This document shows positions 19,168 to 28,095 of a DNA stretch of 64,000 nt, in pieces. The translations under genes and the position numbers were made by a program. Origin of the DNA: Quisquiliibacterium transsilvanicum (GTDB lineage: Bacteria > Pseudomonadota > Gammaproteobacteria > Burkholderiales > Burkholderiaceae_E); the NCBI RefSeq assembly GCF_014202215.1, contig NZ_JACHGB010000007.1, positions 62,001 to 126,000 of the forward strand, written 5' to 3'. The notes beneath the pieces are model-generated. The model searched no databases. It saw only the letters and a list, made by a program, of their open reading frames with translations, and was not told where the DNA came from. Numbering within the stretch: the first letter of the stretch is position 1; each line of letters starts with the position of its first letter.

Positions 19168-22100
19168 ATGCCATACATCCACGCCGATCCGGTTGCCTTC
19201 AACGAAGGTTCGCCTTCGCTTACAGTCCGCGTGTACCTGGATGCGCCGTCGGTCAACGAGGTCCGGGTCAGCTACCAGGTCGATGGGGGCACCGCCTCGT
19301 ACGCCGGTGGGACGCCGGACTACCAGTACCAGACCGGCACGTTGGTGTTCGCTCCGGGCCAGACCGAGCGCTTCATCGACATCGTCATGCTCGACGGCAC
19401 GGCTGTGGAGCCCACCGAGGTGTTCTGGCTCGACCTGTACAGCCCGGTGAGCGCGACGATCGCCCAGCGCTACACGCCCATCGTCATCCACGACAACGAC
19501 AGCAACCTGGGCGGCGCGCCGGCGATCACCGTGGGCGACGTCACCGTGGACGAGTCCTCCGGCAAGGCCAGCTTCTTCGTCTGGCTGGATCGGCCCTCGC
19601 CGGGCGGTGTCAGCGTGCAGTACGCCACCGTGCCGGGCAGCGCCACGGCCGGCGATGACTTCGTCGCGAAGTCCGGCACGCTGAGCTTCGCCGCCGGCAG
19701 CCGGGTTGCCACGGTCACGGTCGACCTGAACGACGACGCGCTGCCCGAGCGCGACGAGTCCTTCCAGTTGCAGCTGAGCGGCGCCGTGGGCGCCACCCTG
19801 GCGGAGCCCGTCGCCACGGCCACCGTCGGTCGCAACGACACCCCCCCGGTCAGCACCCCGTACATCTTCGCGACGCCCGCGGCTGCAAGCGAGGGCGACA
19901 CCTTCATCGAGTTCGTGGTGCAGCTGAGCGCGCCGTCGGGCAACGAGGTGCTGGTCAGCTACCAGACCGACGCCAGCACGGCCTCGCACGCGGGCGCCAC
20001 GCCGGACTACCAGTACCAGACCGGCGTGCTGGCGTTCGCGCCCGGCGAAACGACCAAGACGGTGCGGTTCACGCAACTGGACAACACCACAGCCGAGAGC
20101 AGCGAGGTGTTCTGGCTGGACCTGTACAGCCCGGTCAACGGCGTCGTCCTGCAGCGCCTCACCCCGGCCGTGATCGCCGACAACGACCAGCCGACCGGCA
20201 CGCCGGTGGTTTCGGTCGGCGACATCGTCATCGACGAGACCGCGCACACCGCCACTTTCGTCGTCATGCTGGACCGCCCGTCCACCGGAACGGTGACCGT
20301 TGGCTACCAGGCGGTCGACGGCGCTGCCGCCGCCGGGCAGGACTTCACGCTGCCGGCGGGCACGCTGCGATTCGCGCCGGGCGAGACGCTGGAGACCGTC
20401 ACGGTGCGCCTGACCGATGACGCCCTGGCCGAGCCGGACGAGCAGTTCAAGCTGGTGCTCACCGCGCCGCAGGGCGCCACGCTGGGCCGATCGGAAGCGC
20501 TGGCCATGATCGGCCGCAGCGACGACGCGCCGGTGAGCACGCCCTACCTCTCCGCCAAGCCCGTGGCGGCGGGCGAGGCCGACACCTTCATCGAGTTCGT
20601 GGTGCAGTTGAGCGCGCCGTCGAACAACGAGGTGCGGGTGAGCTACCAGGCCGACGCGGGCACGGCTTCGCACGCCGGCGCCACGCCGGACTACCAGTAC
20701 CAGACCGGCGTGCTGGCGTTCGCGCCCGGCGAAACGACCAAGACGGTGCGGTTCACGCAACTGGACAACACCACTGCCGAGAACGGCGAGGTGTTCTGGC
20801 TGGACCTGTACAGCCCGGTCAACGCGATCGTCTCCCAGCGCTACGTGCCGGCGATCATCGTGGACAACGATGGCAGCACCGGCACGCCCGGCGTCCGGGT
20901 CAGCGACGTGGTCGCGGACGAACAGGCCCAGACCGTTAGTTTCTTCGTGACGCTGGACAAGTCCTCGACCAGCCTGGTCACGGTCGACTACGCGACCAGC
21001 GGCGGCAGCGCGCGCCAGGGGGACGACTACGCGGCTGCTTCGGGAACCCTTCGGTTCGTGCCGGGCCAGACAGTGCAGAAGGTCACCGTCAGCCTGCTGG
21101 ACGACAACGTCGCCGAGCTGGCCGAGAGCTTCCATCTGGTGCTCGGAAACGCAGTCGGCGCGACGCTGGTCGACCCCTACGGCAAGGCGCTGATCGGCCG
21201 CAGCGACCTGGCGCCGGTGGCGGCGACGATGATCACCGCCTCGCCGATGGTGGTCAGCGAGGCCGACGGACTGGCCAGAATCCTGGTGCAGCTCGATGCG
21301 CCGTCGACGAACGAGGTGCGGGTCAGCTATCAGCTCGATGCCGGCACCGCCTCGCATGCCGGGGCCACGCCAGACTACCTGTACCAGACTGGCACGCTGG
21401 TGTTCGCCGCTGGCGAGACGATCAGGACGATCGCCATTGCGCTGCTGGATAACACCGTGGCCGAGCCCACCGAGGTCTTCAACCTCGACCTCTACAGTCC
21501 GGTCAACGCCACGATCGCCCAGCGCTACACGCCGATCACCATCGTCGACGACGACAGCGGTTTCCGGGCGCTCAGCCACGGCATCAGCGATGACGTCTAC
21601 GAGGTGGCCACAGCCACCGATGCCGTCGTCGAGTCCGTCAACGGCGGCACCGACACCATCCGCACCGCGCTGAACGGCTACGTGCTGCCCGACAACGTAG
21701 AGCAGCTCCAGCTGCTCGGCACCGCCAACCTCAACGGCGCCGGCAACGCGCTGGACAACGTGCTGATGGGCAACGCCGGCAACAATCGCCTCGACGGCGG
21801 CGCCGGCAACGACACCGCGGCCTGGACCGGCAACGCGGCCAATTACCAGGTGAGCCGCTCAGGCAGCGACTGGATCGTCGCCGACCGCGTCGGCAACGCC
21901 GGCACTGACGTCGCGGTGAACATCGAGCGCCTGCAGTTCGCCGACCGCACCGTGGCGGTGGAGTCGAGCCCGCACGGCAGCTACGCCGACCTGCCCGAGG
22001 CGCTCTGGCACTTCTTCATCGTGGCCTTCGACGCGGCGCCGGGCGTCACTTACATGGACCAGCTGGCCGACGCCTCGCGCTTCGGCATGAGCGTGCGGCA

Positions 22101-22527
22101 GATCGTCGACGTCTTCACCAGCAAGTCGCAGTTCACCGAGGTCTATCCCGCAACGCTGAGCAACGCGCAGCTGGGCGTGGCGCTGGCCGAGAACATTATC
22201 AAGGACAGTGCCAGCCCGCAGGCGAAAGCCGAGGCGGCGACGCAGATCAGGGACTCGCTGGACTACGGCTGGACGGTGGGGCAGATGATCCACCAGGTGT
22301 TCGGCAACCTGGGGGCCAAGCCGTACGACGACCCCATCTGGGGTGGCACCGCGCTGCAGTTCCACAACCAGATCCAGGTGTCGAAGTACTACACCGAGGT
22401 GCTGAACCAGAGCACCACCGACCTGGCCACCTTGCGCGCGGTGATCGATCCGGTCACCCAGTTCAGCGACGTGTCCAGCGATGCGGCGCTGGCGACGCTG
22501 GTCGGGGTGGCGCTGTTCGATGCCTGA
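19168..22527 (+). CDS. Calx-beta repeat surface protein with RTX-like segment and C-terminal DUF4214-like module
   Basis: A predicted secreted or surface protein of 1119 residues. It alternates two kinds of Calx-beta unit: four of type A (with GTASHAGATPDYQYQTG and EVFWLDLYSPV motifs) and three of type B (VTVDYATSGGSA and DDYAAASGTLRF motifs). Then come a short RTX-like region (GNAGNNRLDGGAGNDT, residues about 868-885) and a module of about 175 residues at the C-terminus that closely resembles the N-terminus of the giant protein at 44886. The ATG at 19168 has an ideal ribosome site (AGGAGG, 6-nt spacing); an upstream in-frame ATG at 19018 would add unlikely low-complexity sequence. There is no classical signal peptide. 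The gene stands alone, converges on the vapB remnant, and has the twin palindromes upstream. Calx-beta and RTX domains bind calcium. Confidence 0.85.
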   Translation: MPYIHADPVAFNEGSPSLTVRVYLDAPSVNEVRVSYQVDGGTASYAGGTPDYQYQTGTLVFAPGQTERFIDIVMLDGTAVEPTEVFWLDLYSPVSATIAQRYTPIVIHDNDSNLGGAPAITVGDVTVDESSGKASFFVWLDRPSPGGVSVQYATVPGSATAGDDFVAKSGTLSFAAGSRVATVTVDLNDDALPERDESFQLQLSGAVGATLAEPVATATVGRNDTPPVSTPYIFATPAAASEGDTFIEFVVQLSAPSGNEVLVSYQTDASTASHAGATPDYQYQTGVLAFAPGETTKTVRFTQLDNTTAESSEVFWLDLYSPVNGVVLQRLTPAVIADNDQPTGTPVVSVGDIVIDETAHTATFVVMLDRPSTGTVTVGYQAVDGAAAAGQDFTLPAGTLRFAPGETLETVTVRLTDDALAEPDEQFKLVLTAPQGATLGRSEALAMIGRSDDAPVSTPYLSAKPVAAGEADTFIEFVVQLSAPSNNEVRVSYQADAGTASHAGATPDYQYQTGVLAFAPGETTKTVRFTQLDNTTAENGEVFWLDLYSPVNAIVSQRYVPAIIVDNDGSTGTPGVRVSDVVADEQAQTVSFFVTLDKSSTSLVTVDYATSGGSARQGDDYAAASGTLRFVPGQTVQKVTVSLLDDNVAELAESFHLVLGNAVGATLVDPYGKALIGRSDLAPVAATMITASPMVVSEADGLARILVQLDAPSTNEVRVSYQLDAGTASHAGATPDYLYQTGTLVFAAGETIRTIAIALLDNTVAEPTEVFNLDLYSPVNATIAQRYTPITIVDDDSGFRALSHGISDDVYEVATATDAVVESVNGGTDTIRTALNGYVLPDNVEQLQLLGTANLNGAGNALDNVLMGNAGNNRLDGGAGNDTAAWTGNAANYQVSRSGSDWIVADRVGNAGTDVAVNIERLQFADRTVAVESSPHGSYADLPEALWHFFIVAFDAAPGVTYMDQLADASRFGMSVRQIVDVFTSKSQFTEVYPATLSNAQLGVALAENIIKDSASPQAKAEAATQIRDSLDYGWTVGQMIHQVFGNLGAKPYDDPIWGGTALQFHNQIQVSKYYTEVLNQSTTDLATLRAVIDPVTQFSDVSSDAALATLVGVALFDA
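19171..21560 (+). repeat. Tandem Calx-beta coding repeat, period about 684 bp
   Basis: Type A plus type B units recur with a period of 681-687 bp. Copies two and three of the type A unit are nearly identical as DNA (for example 19987-20093 and 20671-20777), pointing to recent duplication or gene conversion. The first and fourth copies are more diverged. Confidence 0.8.
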
Positions 22528-22615
22528 GCCTGCGCAGCGCGGCCGCGCGCCGCTGATGGACGTGCGCCGGGTCCAGCAGGGCGATCAGCACGTTCACGTC
22601 CAGAAGTGCGCGCAT
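22463..22615 (-). pseudogene. Truncated VapC-type PIN-domain toxin
   Basis: The reading frame begins MRALLDVNVLIALLDPAHVH, the standard opening of a PIN-domain VapC with its first catalytic Asp. After about 22 residues it turns into Arg/Pro-rich sequence unlike any PIN domain and stops after 50 residues, inside the antisense of the Calx-beta gene end. The remaining catalytic acidic residues are missing. Its ATG overlaps the vapB stop (TGATG), as in intact vapBC pairs. It looks like the stub left after deletion or replacement of the toxin 3' end. Confidence 0.72.
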
Positions 22616-22857
22616 CAGACGCCTTCGGAGTCCCGCAGGCGGTCGATGGCATCGTTCGTGACGAGGGGGCCGCGGGCGGCGAAGGGCCGGAAGCCGTAGA
22701 CGGAAACGGGCTCTTCCGCCTTGTGCGCGATGTCGGATCCGGTCAGTGCGCGGCGGGCCAGTTCGGAGAGAACCTGCCCTGCCGTCTTGCGTTCGCATCG
22801 CGCAAGCTCCTTGGCGGCAGCCAGCACCTCGTTGTCGATGTCCAGTGTGGTTCTCAT
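22615..22857 (-). CDS. vapB: VapB/FitA-like antitoxin (ribbon-helix-helix)
   Basis: A small DNA-binding antitoxin of 80 residues. The N-terminus MRTTLDIDNEVLAAAKELA is a typical ribbon-helix-helix, followed by KTAGQVLSELARRAL and a toxin-binding tail with FRPFAARGPLVTNDAIDRLRD. I start it at the ATG of MRTTLDID; an in-frame ATG 8 codons upstream is less likely. The downstream toxin gene is broken, so the antitoxin is an orphan. The 109 bases between it and apaH should hold its promoter, but I see no clear boxes. Confidence 0.82.
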   Translation of the reverse strand: MRTTLDIDNEVLAAAKELARCERKTAGQVLSELARRALTGSDIAHKAEEPVSVYGFRPFAARGPLVTNDAIDRLRDSEGV

Positions 22858-22966
22858 GCGAGGCGCCTTCGTCTGGTGCAATGATGATCTGATGCGGAGA
22901 CGATGCCAGAAAAATCCTCGCCGTGCCCTCGCCGCGCAGGGACGGCAGGCAGTGGCCCGAGGCGGA

Positions 22967-23881
22967 CTACCGCGTCCTCTGCCCCGGCTTCTGCGCCTGC
23001 GGGCAGGCCAGGCTGAACACCTCGCGGTCGTCGAGCCGCACGCCGGTCAGCGCGCCGCCCCAGACGCAGCCGGTGTCCAGCGCGACCAGGTCCGGGCGCA
23101 GCACCAGGCCCAGCGTCGACCAGTGGCCGAACACCAGCGTGAGGCCGGCGCTGGCGCGGCCGGGCACGTCGAACCAGGGCAGGTGGCTGGGGGGCGCGCC
23201 GCCGGCGCCTTCCTTGGTGTGGAAGTCCATCGTGCCGTCGGGCGTGCAGAAGCGCAGCCGCGTCAGCGCGTTGACGATCACCCGCAGACGGTCCGCGCCG
23301 CGCAGCCCGTCGTCCCAGCGTGCCGGTTCGTTGCCGTACATCTTGCGCAGGAAACCGGTCCAGCGCGGGCCGGCCAGCACCTGCTGCACCTCGGCGGCGA
23401 GTTCCAGCGTGCGCTCGCCGCTCCACTGGGGCAGCACGCCCGCGTGCACCATCAGGTGACCGTTCTCCAGGTGGGCGAGCGGGCGGCGGCGCAGCCAGTC
23501 GATGAGCGCCTCCGCGTCGGGCGCGTCGAGGATCTCCTGCAGCGTGTCCGACCGGTGCGGCGGGCGGATGCCGGCCGCCACCGCAAGCAGGTGCAGGTCG
23601 TGGTTGCCCAGCACCGTCACCAGCCGCGCCTCGTTCGCCATCGCCCAGCGCAGGGTCTCCAGCGATTTCGGGCCGCGGTTGACCAGGTCGCCGGTGAGCC
23701 AGAGCCGCGCGGGGCGGCCGGCGGCGGCGTCGACGCGCGCGACCAGCGTCTCGAGGCAGTCGAAGCAGCCCTGGACGTCGCCGATCGCCACCGGCGCTTT
23801 GCCGTCGATCCAGCCGTGGCCGGCGGTCGCAGCGGCAGTCGCAGCGGTCCCATCCCCCTCCGGGCCGGACCGCGAGCTCAC
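22967..23881 (-). CDS. apaH: Bis(5'-nucleosyl)-tetraphosphatase, symmetrical (ApaH)
   Basis: Hydrolyses Ap4A to two ADP, controlling alarmone levels. The metallophosphatase motifs are intact: [26 protein letters not shown], then [10 protein letters not shown] and [10 protein letters not shown] place the start at the GTG whose bases overlap the WecA-like stop by 4 bp (GTGA), giving 304 residues; a second GTG just before AIGDVQGCF would remove about 29. The extra N-terminus is Ala/Gly/Thr-rich and probably unstructured. It is the last gene of the GT2-wecA-apaH run. Confidence 0.93.
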   Translation of the reverse strand: MSSRSGPEGDGTAATAAATAGHGWIDGKAPVAIGDVQGCFDCLETLVARVDAAAGRPARLWLTGDLVNRGPKSLETLRWAMANEARLVTVLGNHDLHLLAVAAGIRPPHRSDTLQEILDAPDAEALIDWLRRRPLAHLENGHLMVHAGVLPQWSGERTLELAAEVQQVLAGPRWTGFLRKMYGNEPARWDDGLRGADRLRVIVNALTRLRFCTPDGTMDFHTKEGAGGAPPSHLPWFDVPGRASAGLTLVFGHWSTLGLVLRPDLVALDTGCVWGGALTGVRLDDREVFSLACPQAQKPGQRTR

Positions 23882-24996
23882 TTGTCGTCCCCCCGGTCGC
23901 GATCCCCGGGCCGGATGATCATCCAGCGCGGCACGCGCATCCGCGCGATGCGCACGTAGAGCCAGATGTAGGACGCGACGAACAGCAGCAGGAAGCCCGC
24001 CAGCACCAGCCCCTGGCCGTGGAAGATCACCGCGGGGATCACCGCCAGCGACGAGAGCACCCACAGGTAGGGCGAGGCGAAGGCGTTGCGCTGCTCGCGC
24101 GACTGGGGCTCTTCGGCGCCGACCGCCCAGCGCACCACGCGCCGGTAGATCAGGTGGTGCAGGTGGGCGGCGTCGGGCATGCCGGAGGCGTCGCCGCGCA
24201 GCACCTTGCGGCGCCAGATCGAGAACGCCACCTCCAGCAGCGGATAGGCCAGCAGCAGCGGCGGGAACCAGGCCGACACGCCCGGATTGCGCGCCACCAG
24301 CAGGATCGACAGCGCGCCGAGCAGGAAGCCCAGCAGGTAGGCGCCGCCGTCGCCCAGGAACAGGTGCGCCTTCGGGTAGTTCCAGAACTGGAAGCCGACC
24401 ACGGCGCCGGCCGTCAGCAGGCTGGCCGACACGATCACCGGGTCGCCCACCTCGAGCCCGACGATCGCCAGCCCGCACAGCATCGCCAGGCAGACCATGC
24501 CGGCAAGGCCGTTGAGGCCATCGATCAGGTTGATTCCGTTGGTGACCGTGAGCATGCCCAGCACGGTGAGCAGGACGCCGACCCCGGGAATGGCCACCAG
24601 AGGATCCAGGAAAGGGATGTCCACCCTGGGGATGCGCAGGTCGAGCAGCAGCCAGCCCAGCAGCACGGCGACCGTCATCAGCGCCAGCCGCACCCGCGGA
24701 TGCACGCGGCCGGTGAGATCCTCCAGGAAGCCGCCGGCGAAGGCCGGCAGCGCGCTGGCCAGCAGCAGCAGGATGACGCCGCCGATGGCGGGCGTCCTTG
24801 CCGAGACCGCCAGGCTGCCCAGTCCCATCGCCACCAGCACCGCCAGCCCGCCGATCCGGGGCACCGGCCGGGAATGCACCCGCCGCCGGTCGTGGACGTC
24901 CGCGTCCATGCCGAAGCGCTGCGCGAAATAGGCGATCCGCAGGATGACCAGCGAAACGAGCAGGGAGACCGCGAGCGCGATGCCGAAGGAAATCAT
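23878..24996 (-). CDS. wecA: WecA/WbpL-family polyprenyl-phosphate sugar-1-phosphate transferase (GT4-type membrane enzyme)
   Basis: A membrane enzyme of the MraY/WecA family that starts lipid-linked glycan assembly by moving a HexNAc-1-phosphate to undecaprenyl phosphate. The 372-residue protein has about ten membrane segments with cytoplasmic motifs [10 protein letters not shown], an ED-L motif where DD is usual, [26 protein letters not shown] and [11 protein letters not shown]. The donor (UDP-GlcNAc or a related amino sugar) is not decided by these motifs. It sits between GT2 and ApaH genes and next to the Wzm/Wzt locus, so it is the likely initiator of that glycan. Confidence 0.85.
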   Translation of the reverse strand: MISFGIALAVSLLVSLVILRIAYFAQRFGMDADVHDRRRVHSRPVPRIGGLAVLVAMGLGSLAVSARTPAIGGVILLLLASALPAFAGGFLEDLTGRVHPRVRLALMTVAVLLGWLLLDLRIPRVDIPFLDPLVAIPGVGVLLTVLGMLTVTNGINLIDGLNGLAGMVCLAMLCGLAIVGLEVGDPVIVSASLLTAGAVVGFQFWNYPKAHLFLGDGGAYLLGFLLGALSILLVARNPGVSAWFPPLLLAYPLLEVAFSIWRRKVLRGDASGMPDAAHLHHLIYRRVVRWAVGAEEPQSREQRNAFASPYLWVLSSLAVIPAVIFHGQGLVLAGFLLLFVASYIWLYVRIARMRVPRWMIIRPGDRDRGDDK

Positions 24997-25014
24997 GAGC
25001 GGTGCGTTGCCTGC

Positions 25015-25968
25015 CTAGTCCCGGCCCGGCGCGCGCATCGGCAGTGGCGCGCCTTCCGAGGCGATCAGTGCGCGATAGCGCCGCCAGGCGTCCGAGCGCC
25101 AGAGTCTCGTCATGCTGGCCAGGTGCCAGCCCAGGTGGCGCAGCGAGCGCCGGCTGGCCCGCCTGGCGTCGTGCACCACCACTGCGTCGCGAGCCTGGCG
25201 CAGCTGCCAGCCGGCCAGCCGCAGCCGCGCGCAGAGGTCGACGTCCTCGCAGTAGAGGTGATAGCGCTCATCGAAGCCGCCGATGGCCTCGAAGGCCTCG
25301 CTGCGGATCGCCAGGAACATGCCGGCATACCACTGCGGCGTTTCGCCGGACGGCGGCCCTGACGCTTCGCCGGAAGCCGGCTGAAGCGATTCGCCGGTTC
25401 CCGGATGGGGCGCCGTCGTGGGCGCGGCGCGGGAAGCTGCGCGCGCGAGCCCGCCCGGCAGGTAGCGGCGCAGCAGTGCTGCCGGCGTGGGCAGCGCGCG
25501 CGCGGAGTCCGCGACGCTGCCATCGGGCTCGCGCACCAGCGGCGCCACCAGCCCGACGCCGGGTGCGGCGGCGGCCAGCAGGGCGGGCAGCGGATCGGCG
25601 GGCAGCCGCAGGTCCGGATTGGCAACCACGAACCATTCACTGGCGCAGCGCGCGAAGGCTGCGTTGTGGTTCGCGCCGAAGCCGCGCGGCTGGGGGTTGT
25701 CGATCACCTCCAGCGTGGCGCCCGGATGCGCGCAGGCCGGCTGCCAGCGTTCGGGCAGGTTGCGGGTGATCACCACCCGGTCCAGCAGCGCGCCGGTGCG
25801 GGCGAGATCGTCGAGCATGCGCTGCGCGAGGTCGCCTTGTCGGTGGCTGACCAGTGATACGGTGAACAAGAGTGAAATCCTCAGCCCGGAGGGGCCAGGC
25901 GCCGCCGTGGGGCGCGATGCCGGGGCGTCGGCGCGCCAGGCCGGCCGGCAAGACCCGGTAGGATACAT
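25015..25968 (-). CDS. Glycosyltransferase family 2
   Basis: A cytoplasmic GT-A fold transferase. Visible motifs are [18 protein letters not shown] (nucleotide-binding region), [10 protein letters not shown] (DxD-like) and [16 protein letters not shown] (ED catalytic-base region), a pattern often seen in rhamnosyl- and similar transferases. The middle (about residues 150-205) is an Ala/Gly/Pro-rich insertion. The start is uncertain: ATG 25968 adds about 33 Pro/Ala-rich residues, whereas TTG 25869 begins right before the folded domain ([10 protein letters not shown]). It precedes the wecA gene by 18 bases and is divergent from wzm. The 56 bases between them must hold both promoters. Confidence 0.82.
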   Translation of the reverse strand: MYPTGSCRPAWRADAPASRPTAAPGPSGLRISLLFTVSLVSHRQGDLAQRMLDDLARTGALLDRVVITRNLPERWQPACAHPGATLEVIDNPQPRGFGANHNAAFARCASEWFVVANPDLRLPADPLPALLAAAAPGVGLVAPLVREPDGSVADSARALPTPAALLRRYLPGGLARAASRAAPTTAPHPGTGESLQPASGEASGPPSGETPQWYAGMFLAIRSEAFEAIGGFDERYHLYCEDVDLCARLRLAGWQLRQARDAVVVHDARRASRRSLRHLGWHLASMTRLWRSDAWRRYRALIASEGAPLPMRAPGRD

Positions 25969-26024
25969 TAGCGGCCTTTCCGACCGAGCATGCGCGCAGC
26001 GGCCATCGCCCAGCGCGCCCATCG

Positions 26025-26804
26025 ATGACTTCTCTTGCGTACCTGTACTGGCAGTGGCTCAGGCGCGACCTTGCCGGGCGCTACCGCGGCTCGCTGCTGG
26101 GGCTGGCCTGGCCGGTGCTGCAGCCGCTGTCGCAGATCCTGGTGTTCACCCTGGTCTTCCATCAGTTCATGCGGATGCGCTGGCCGGCCGCCGGCGGCGA
26201 AGGCAGCGCGCTCGACTACGCGCTGAACGTGTTCGCCGGCATGGCGGTGTTCAACTTCCTCGCCGAGGTGCTCAACCGCGCGCCCGCGGCCATCCTCGGC
26301 CAGCCCAACTTGGTCACCAAGGTGCGCTTCCCGCTGACGGTGCTGCCGGCGGTGATCGTCGGGGCCGCGGCGCTGCACCTGGTGGTGGGCGCGGTGGCGG
26401 TCTCGCTGGCGATGATCGCCTTCCGCGACGCCTCGGTGCTTGCGCTCCTGCTGCCGCTGTTCCTGCTGCCGATGCTGCTCTACGGGCTGGGGCTGGCGCT
26501 GGGGCTGGCGGCGCTGGGGGTCTACCTGCGCGACATCGCCCAGGTGATGCCGGCGCTCACCAGCCTGCTGATGTTCCTCACGCCGATCTTCTATCCGGCG
26601 ACGCTGTTCCCCCCGGGGCTCGGCTTCGTGCTCCAGGCCAGCCCGCTGGCCTGGTCGGTGGAGGCCTTCCGCAAGCTGGCCATCGTCGGCGAGCTGCCTG
26701 GGCTGGGCGGCTTCGCTGCCCACCTGCTGGCCTCCGCCGTGGTGATGGCGGCCGGGGCGTTCGTGTTCGCGCGGCTGCGCAAAGGGTTCGCCGATGTCCT
26801 CTGA
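26025..26804 (+). CDS. wzm: ABC-2 polysaccharide export permease (Wzm)
   Basis: The membrane half of an ABC exporter for a lipid-linked polysaccharide. The 259-residue protein has the family start (LYWQWLRRDLAGRYRGSLLG), about six membrane segments, and the amphipathic and PTS regions typical of O-antigen or capsule permeases (LTPIFYPATLFP). It overlaps wzt by 11 bases. It is the first gene of the plus-strand glycan export operon. Confidence 0.93.
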   Translation: MTSLAYLYWQWLRRDLAGRYRGSLLGLAWPVLQPLSQILVFTLVFHQFMRMRWPAAGGEGSALDYALNVFAGMAVFNFLAEVLNRAPAAILGQPNLVTKVRFPLTVLPAVIVGAAALHLVVGAVAVSLAMIAFRDASVLALLLPLFLLPMLLYGLGLALGLAALGVYLRDIAQVMPALTSLLMFLTPIFYPATLFPPGLGFVLQASPLAWSVEAFRKLAIVGELPGLGGFAAHLLASAVVMAAGAFVFARLRKGFADVL

Positions 26805-28095
26805 GAACGACGAGATCGCGATCGAGGTCGAGGGCGCCGGCAAGACCTACCGGATGTACGCGCACCCTTCGGACCGGCTCAAGCAGGCGTTCTTCCGCCG
26901 CCGCCGCTACTACACCGAGTTCGAGGCGCTGGAGAAAGTCGACTTCCGCCTGCGCCGCGGCGAGGCGATGGGAATCGTCGGCGTCAACGGCGCGGGCAAG
27001 TCCACGCTGCTGCAGCTGATCGCCGGCACCGTCGAGCCCAGCCGGGGCAGCGTGCGCACCCGCGGCCGGGTGGCGGCCCTGCTGGAGCTGGGCTCGGGCT
27101 TCAACCCGGAGTTCACCGGGCGCGAGAACATCTACCTCAACGCAGCCACCCTCGGGCTGTCCAAGCGCGAGATCGACGAGCGCGTGGATGCGATCATCGA
27201 GTTCGCCGGCGTCGGGCCGCACATCGACCAGCCGGTGAAGACCTACTCGAGCGGCATGTACGTGCGGCTGGCCTTCTCGATCGCCACCAGTGTCGACCCG
27301 GACGTGCTGATCGTCGACGAGGCGCTGTCGGTGGGGGATGGCGCGTTCAGGCGCCGCTCCTTCGACCGGATCATGCAGATCAAGGAGGGCGGCACGACGA
27401 TCCTGTTCTGCTCGCACGCCCTCTATCAGGTCGAGGTGTTCTGCGACCGCGCGCTCTGGCTTCACCGCGGGCGGGTTCAGAAGATTGGCAAGGTGCCGGA
27501 TGTCCTGCGCCCCTACCAGGAGTTTCTGGACGCCTATGTCAACGACATGAATGCCGAGCCCTTCCCGTCGAGTGGGGGGCTGCGCCCGGAAGATCGCTTG
27601 CCGGACGATTCCGCGGGCGGGCTGCCCCCCGCTGTGGCCGCACCGCGCGGTGAAGCGCGCATTCAGTCGGTACAGGTGCGGCTCGACGGGCAGCAGGGCA
27701 CCGAGTTGCACGGCAGGTCCCTGGTGTCGCGCCTGGAAGTCGACATCGACTTCGTTTCCGACCCGAGCCTGCCCGCACCGACGGCAGCCCTGGTCCTCTC
27801 GAGCGAGAGCGGGAAGATCCTCGGCTCCTGCCTCTCGCTCACGCAGGGTGTGGTCGTCGAGAGGGGGCCCGACGGAGCGGGCGTAATCCGTGTGGCGGTG
27901 GATCGGATTCCGTTGAACAAGGGGCGCTACCGGGTTGGCGTGTATCTCTTCTGCGAGCGTGGCATCCATGGGTACGGGATGGCGGATCCGGTGGCCCACA
28001 TCAGTCTTCATCATGGCGGCCCGGAGCAGGGGGCCTGGCTGCTGAATGCGGCCTGGGGCAGCGGCAACTCCGATTTTCTCGCGACCGGTCAATGA
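26794..28095 (+). CDS. wzt: Polysaccharide ABC exporter ATPase with C-terminal carbohydrate-binding domain (Wzt)
   Basis: The nucleotide-binding subunit partnering Wzm. The ATPase half (residues 1-about 250) shows Walker A GVNGAGKST, signature YSSGMYVRLAFS and Walker B VLIVDEAL. The extra C-terminal domain (about 285-433) matches the Wzt_C beta-sandwich type, which in E. coli O8/O9a reads a terminal modification of the O-chain and couples it to export. The stop overlaps the next gene by 4 bp, and that gene is a methyltransferase, fitting the cap-recognition model. Confidence 0.93.
   Translation: MSSENDEIAIEVEGAGKTYRMYAHPSDRLKQAFFRRRRYYTEFEALEKVDFRLRRGEAMGIVGVNGAGKSTLLQLIAGTVEPSRGSVRTRGRVAALLELGSGFNPEFTGRENIYLNAATLGLSKREIDERVDAIIEFAGVGPHIDQPVKTYSSGMYVRLAFSIATSVDPDVLIVDEALSVGDGAFRRRSFDRIMQIKEGGTTILFCSHALYQVEVFCDRALWLHRGRVQKIGKVPDVLRPYQEFLDAYVNDMNAEPFPSSGGLRPEDRLPDDSAGGLPPAVAAPRGEARIQSVQVRLDGQQGTELHGRSLVSRLEVDIDFVSDPSLPAPTAALVLSSESGKILGSCLSLTQGVVVERGPDGAGVIRVAVDRIPLNKGRYRVGVYLFCERGIHGYGMADPVAHISLHHGGPEQGAWLLNAAWGSGNSDFLATGQ

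Noticed and set aside
19087-21579. An 830-codon minus-strand frame opposite the Calx-beta repeats.
   Set aside because: Repetitive only because the sense strand is repetitive; Arg/Gly/Val-rich with no domain.
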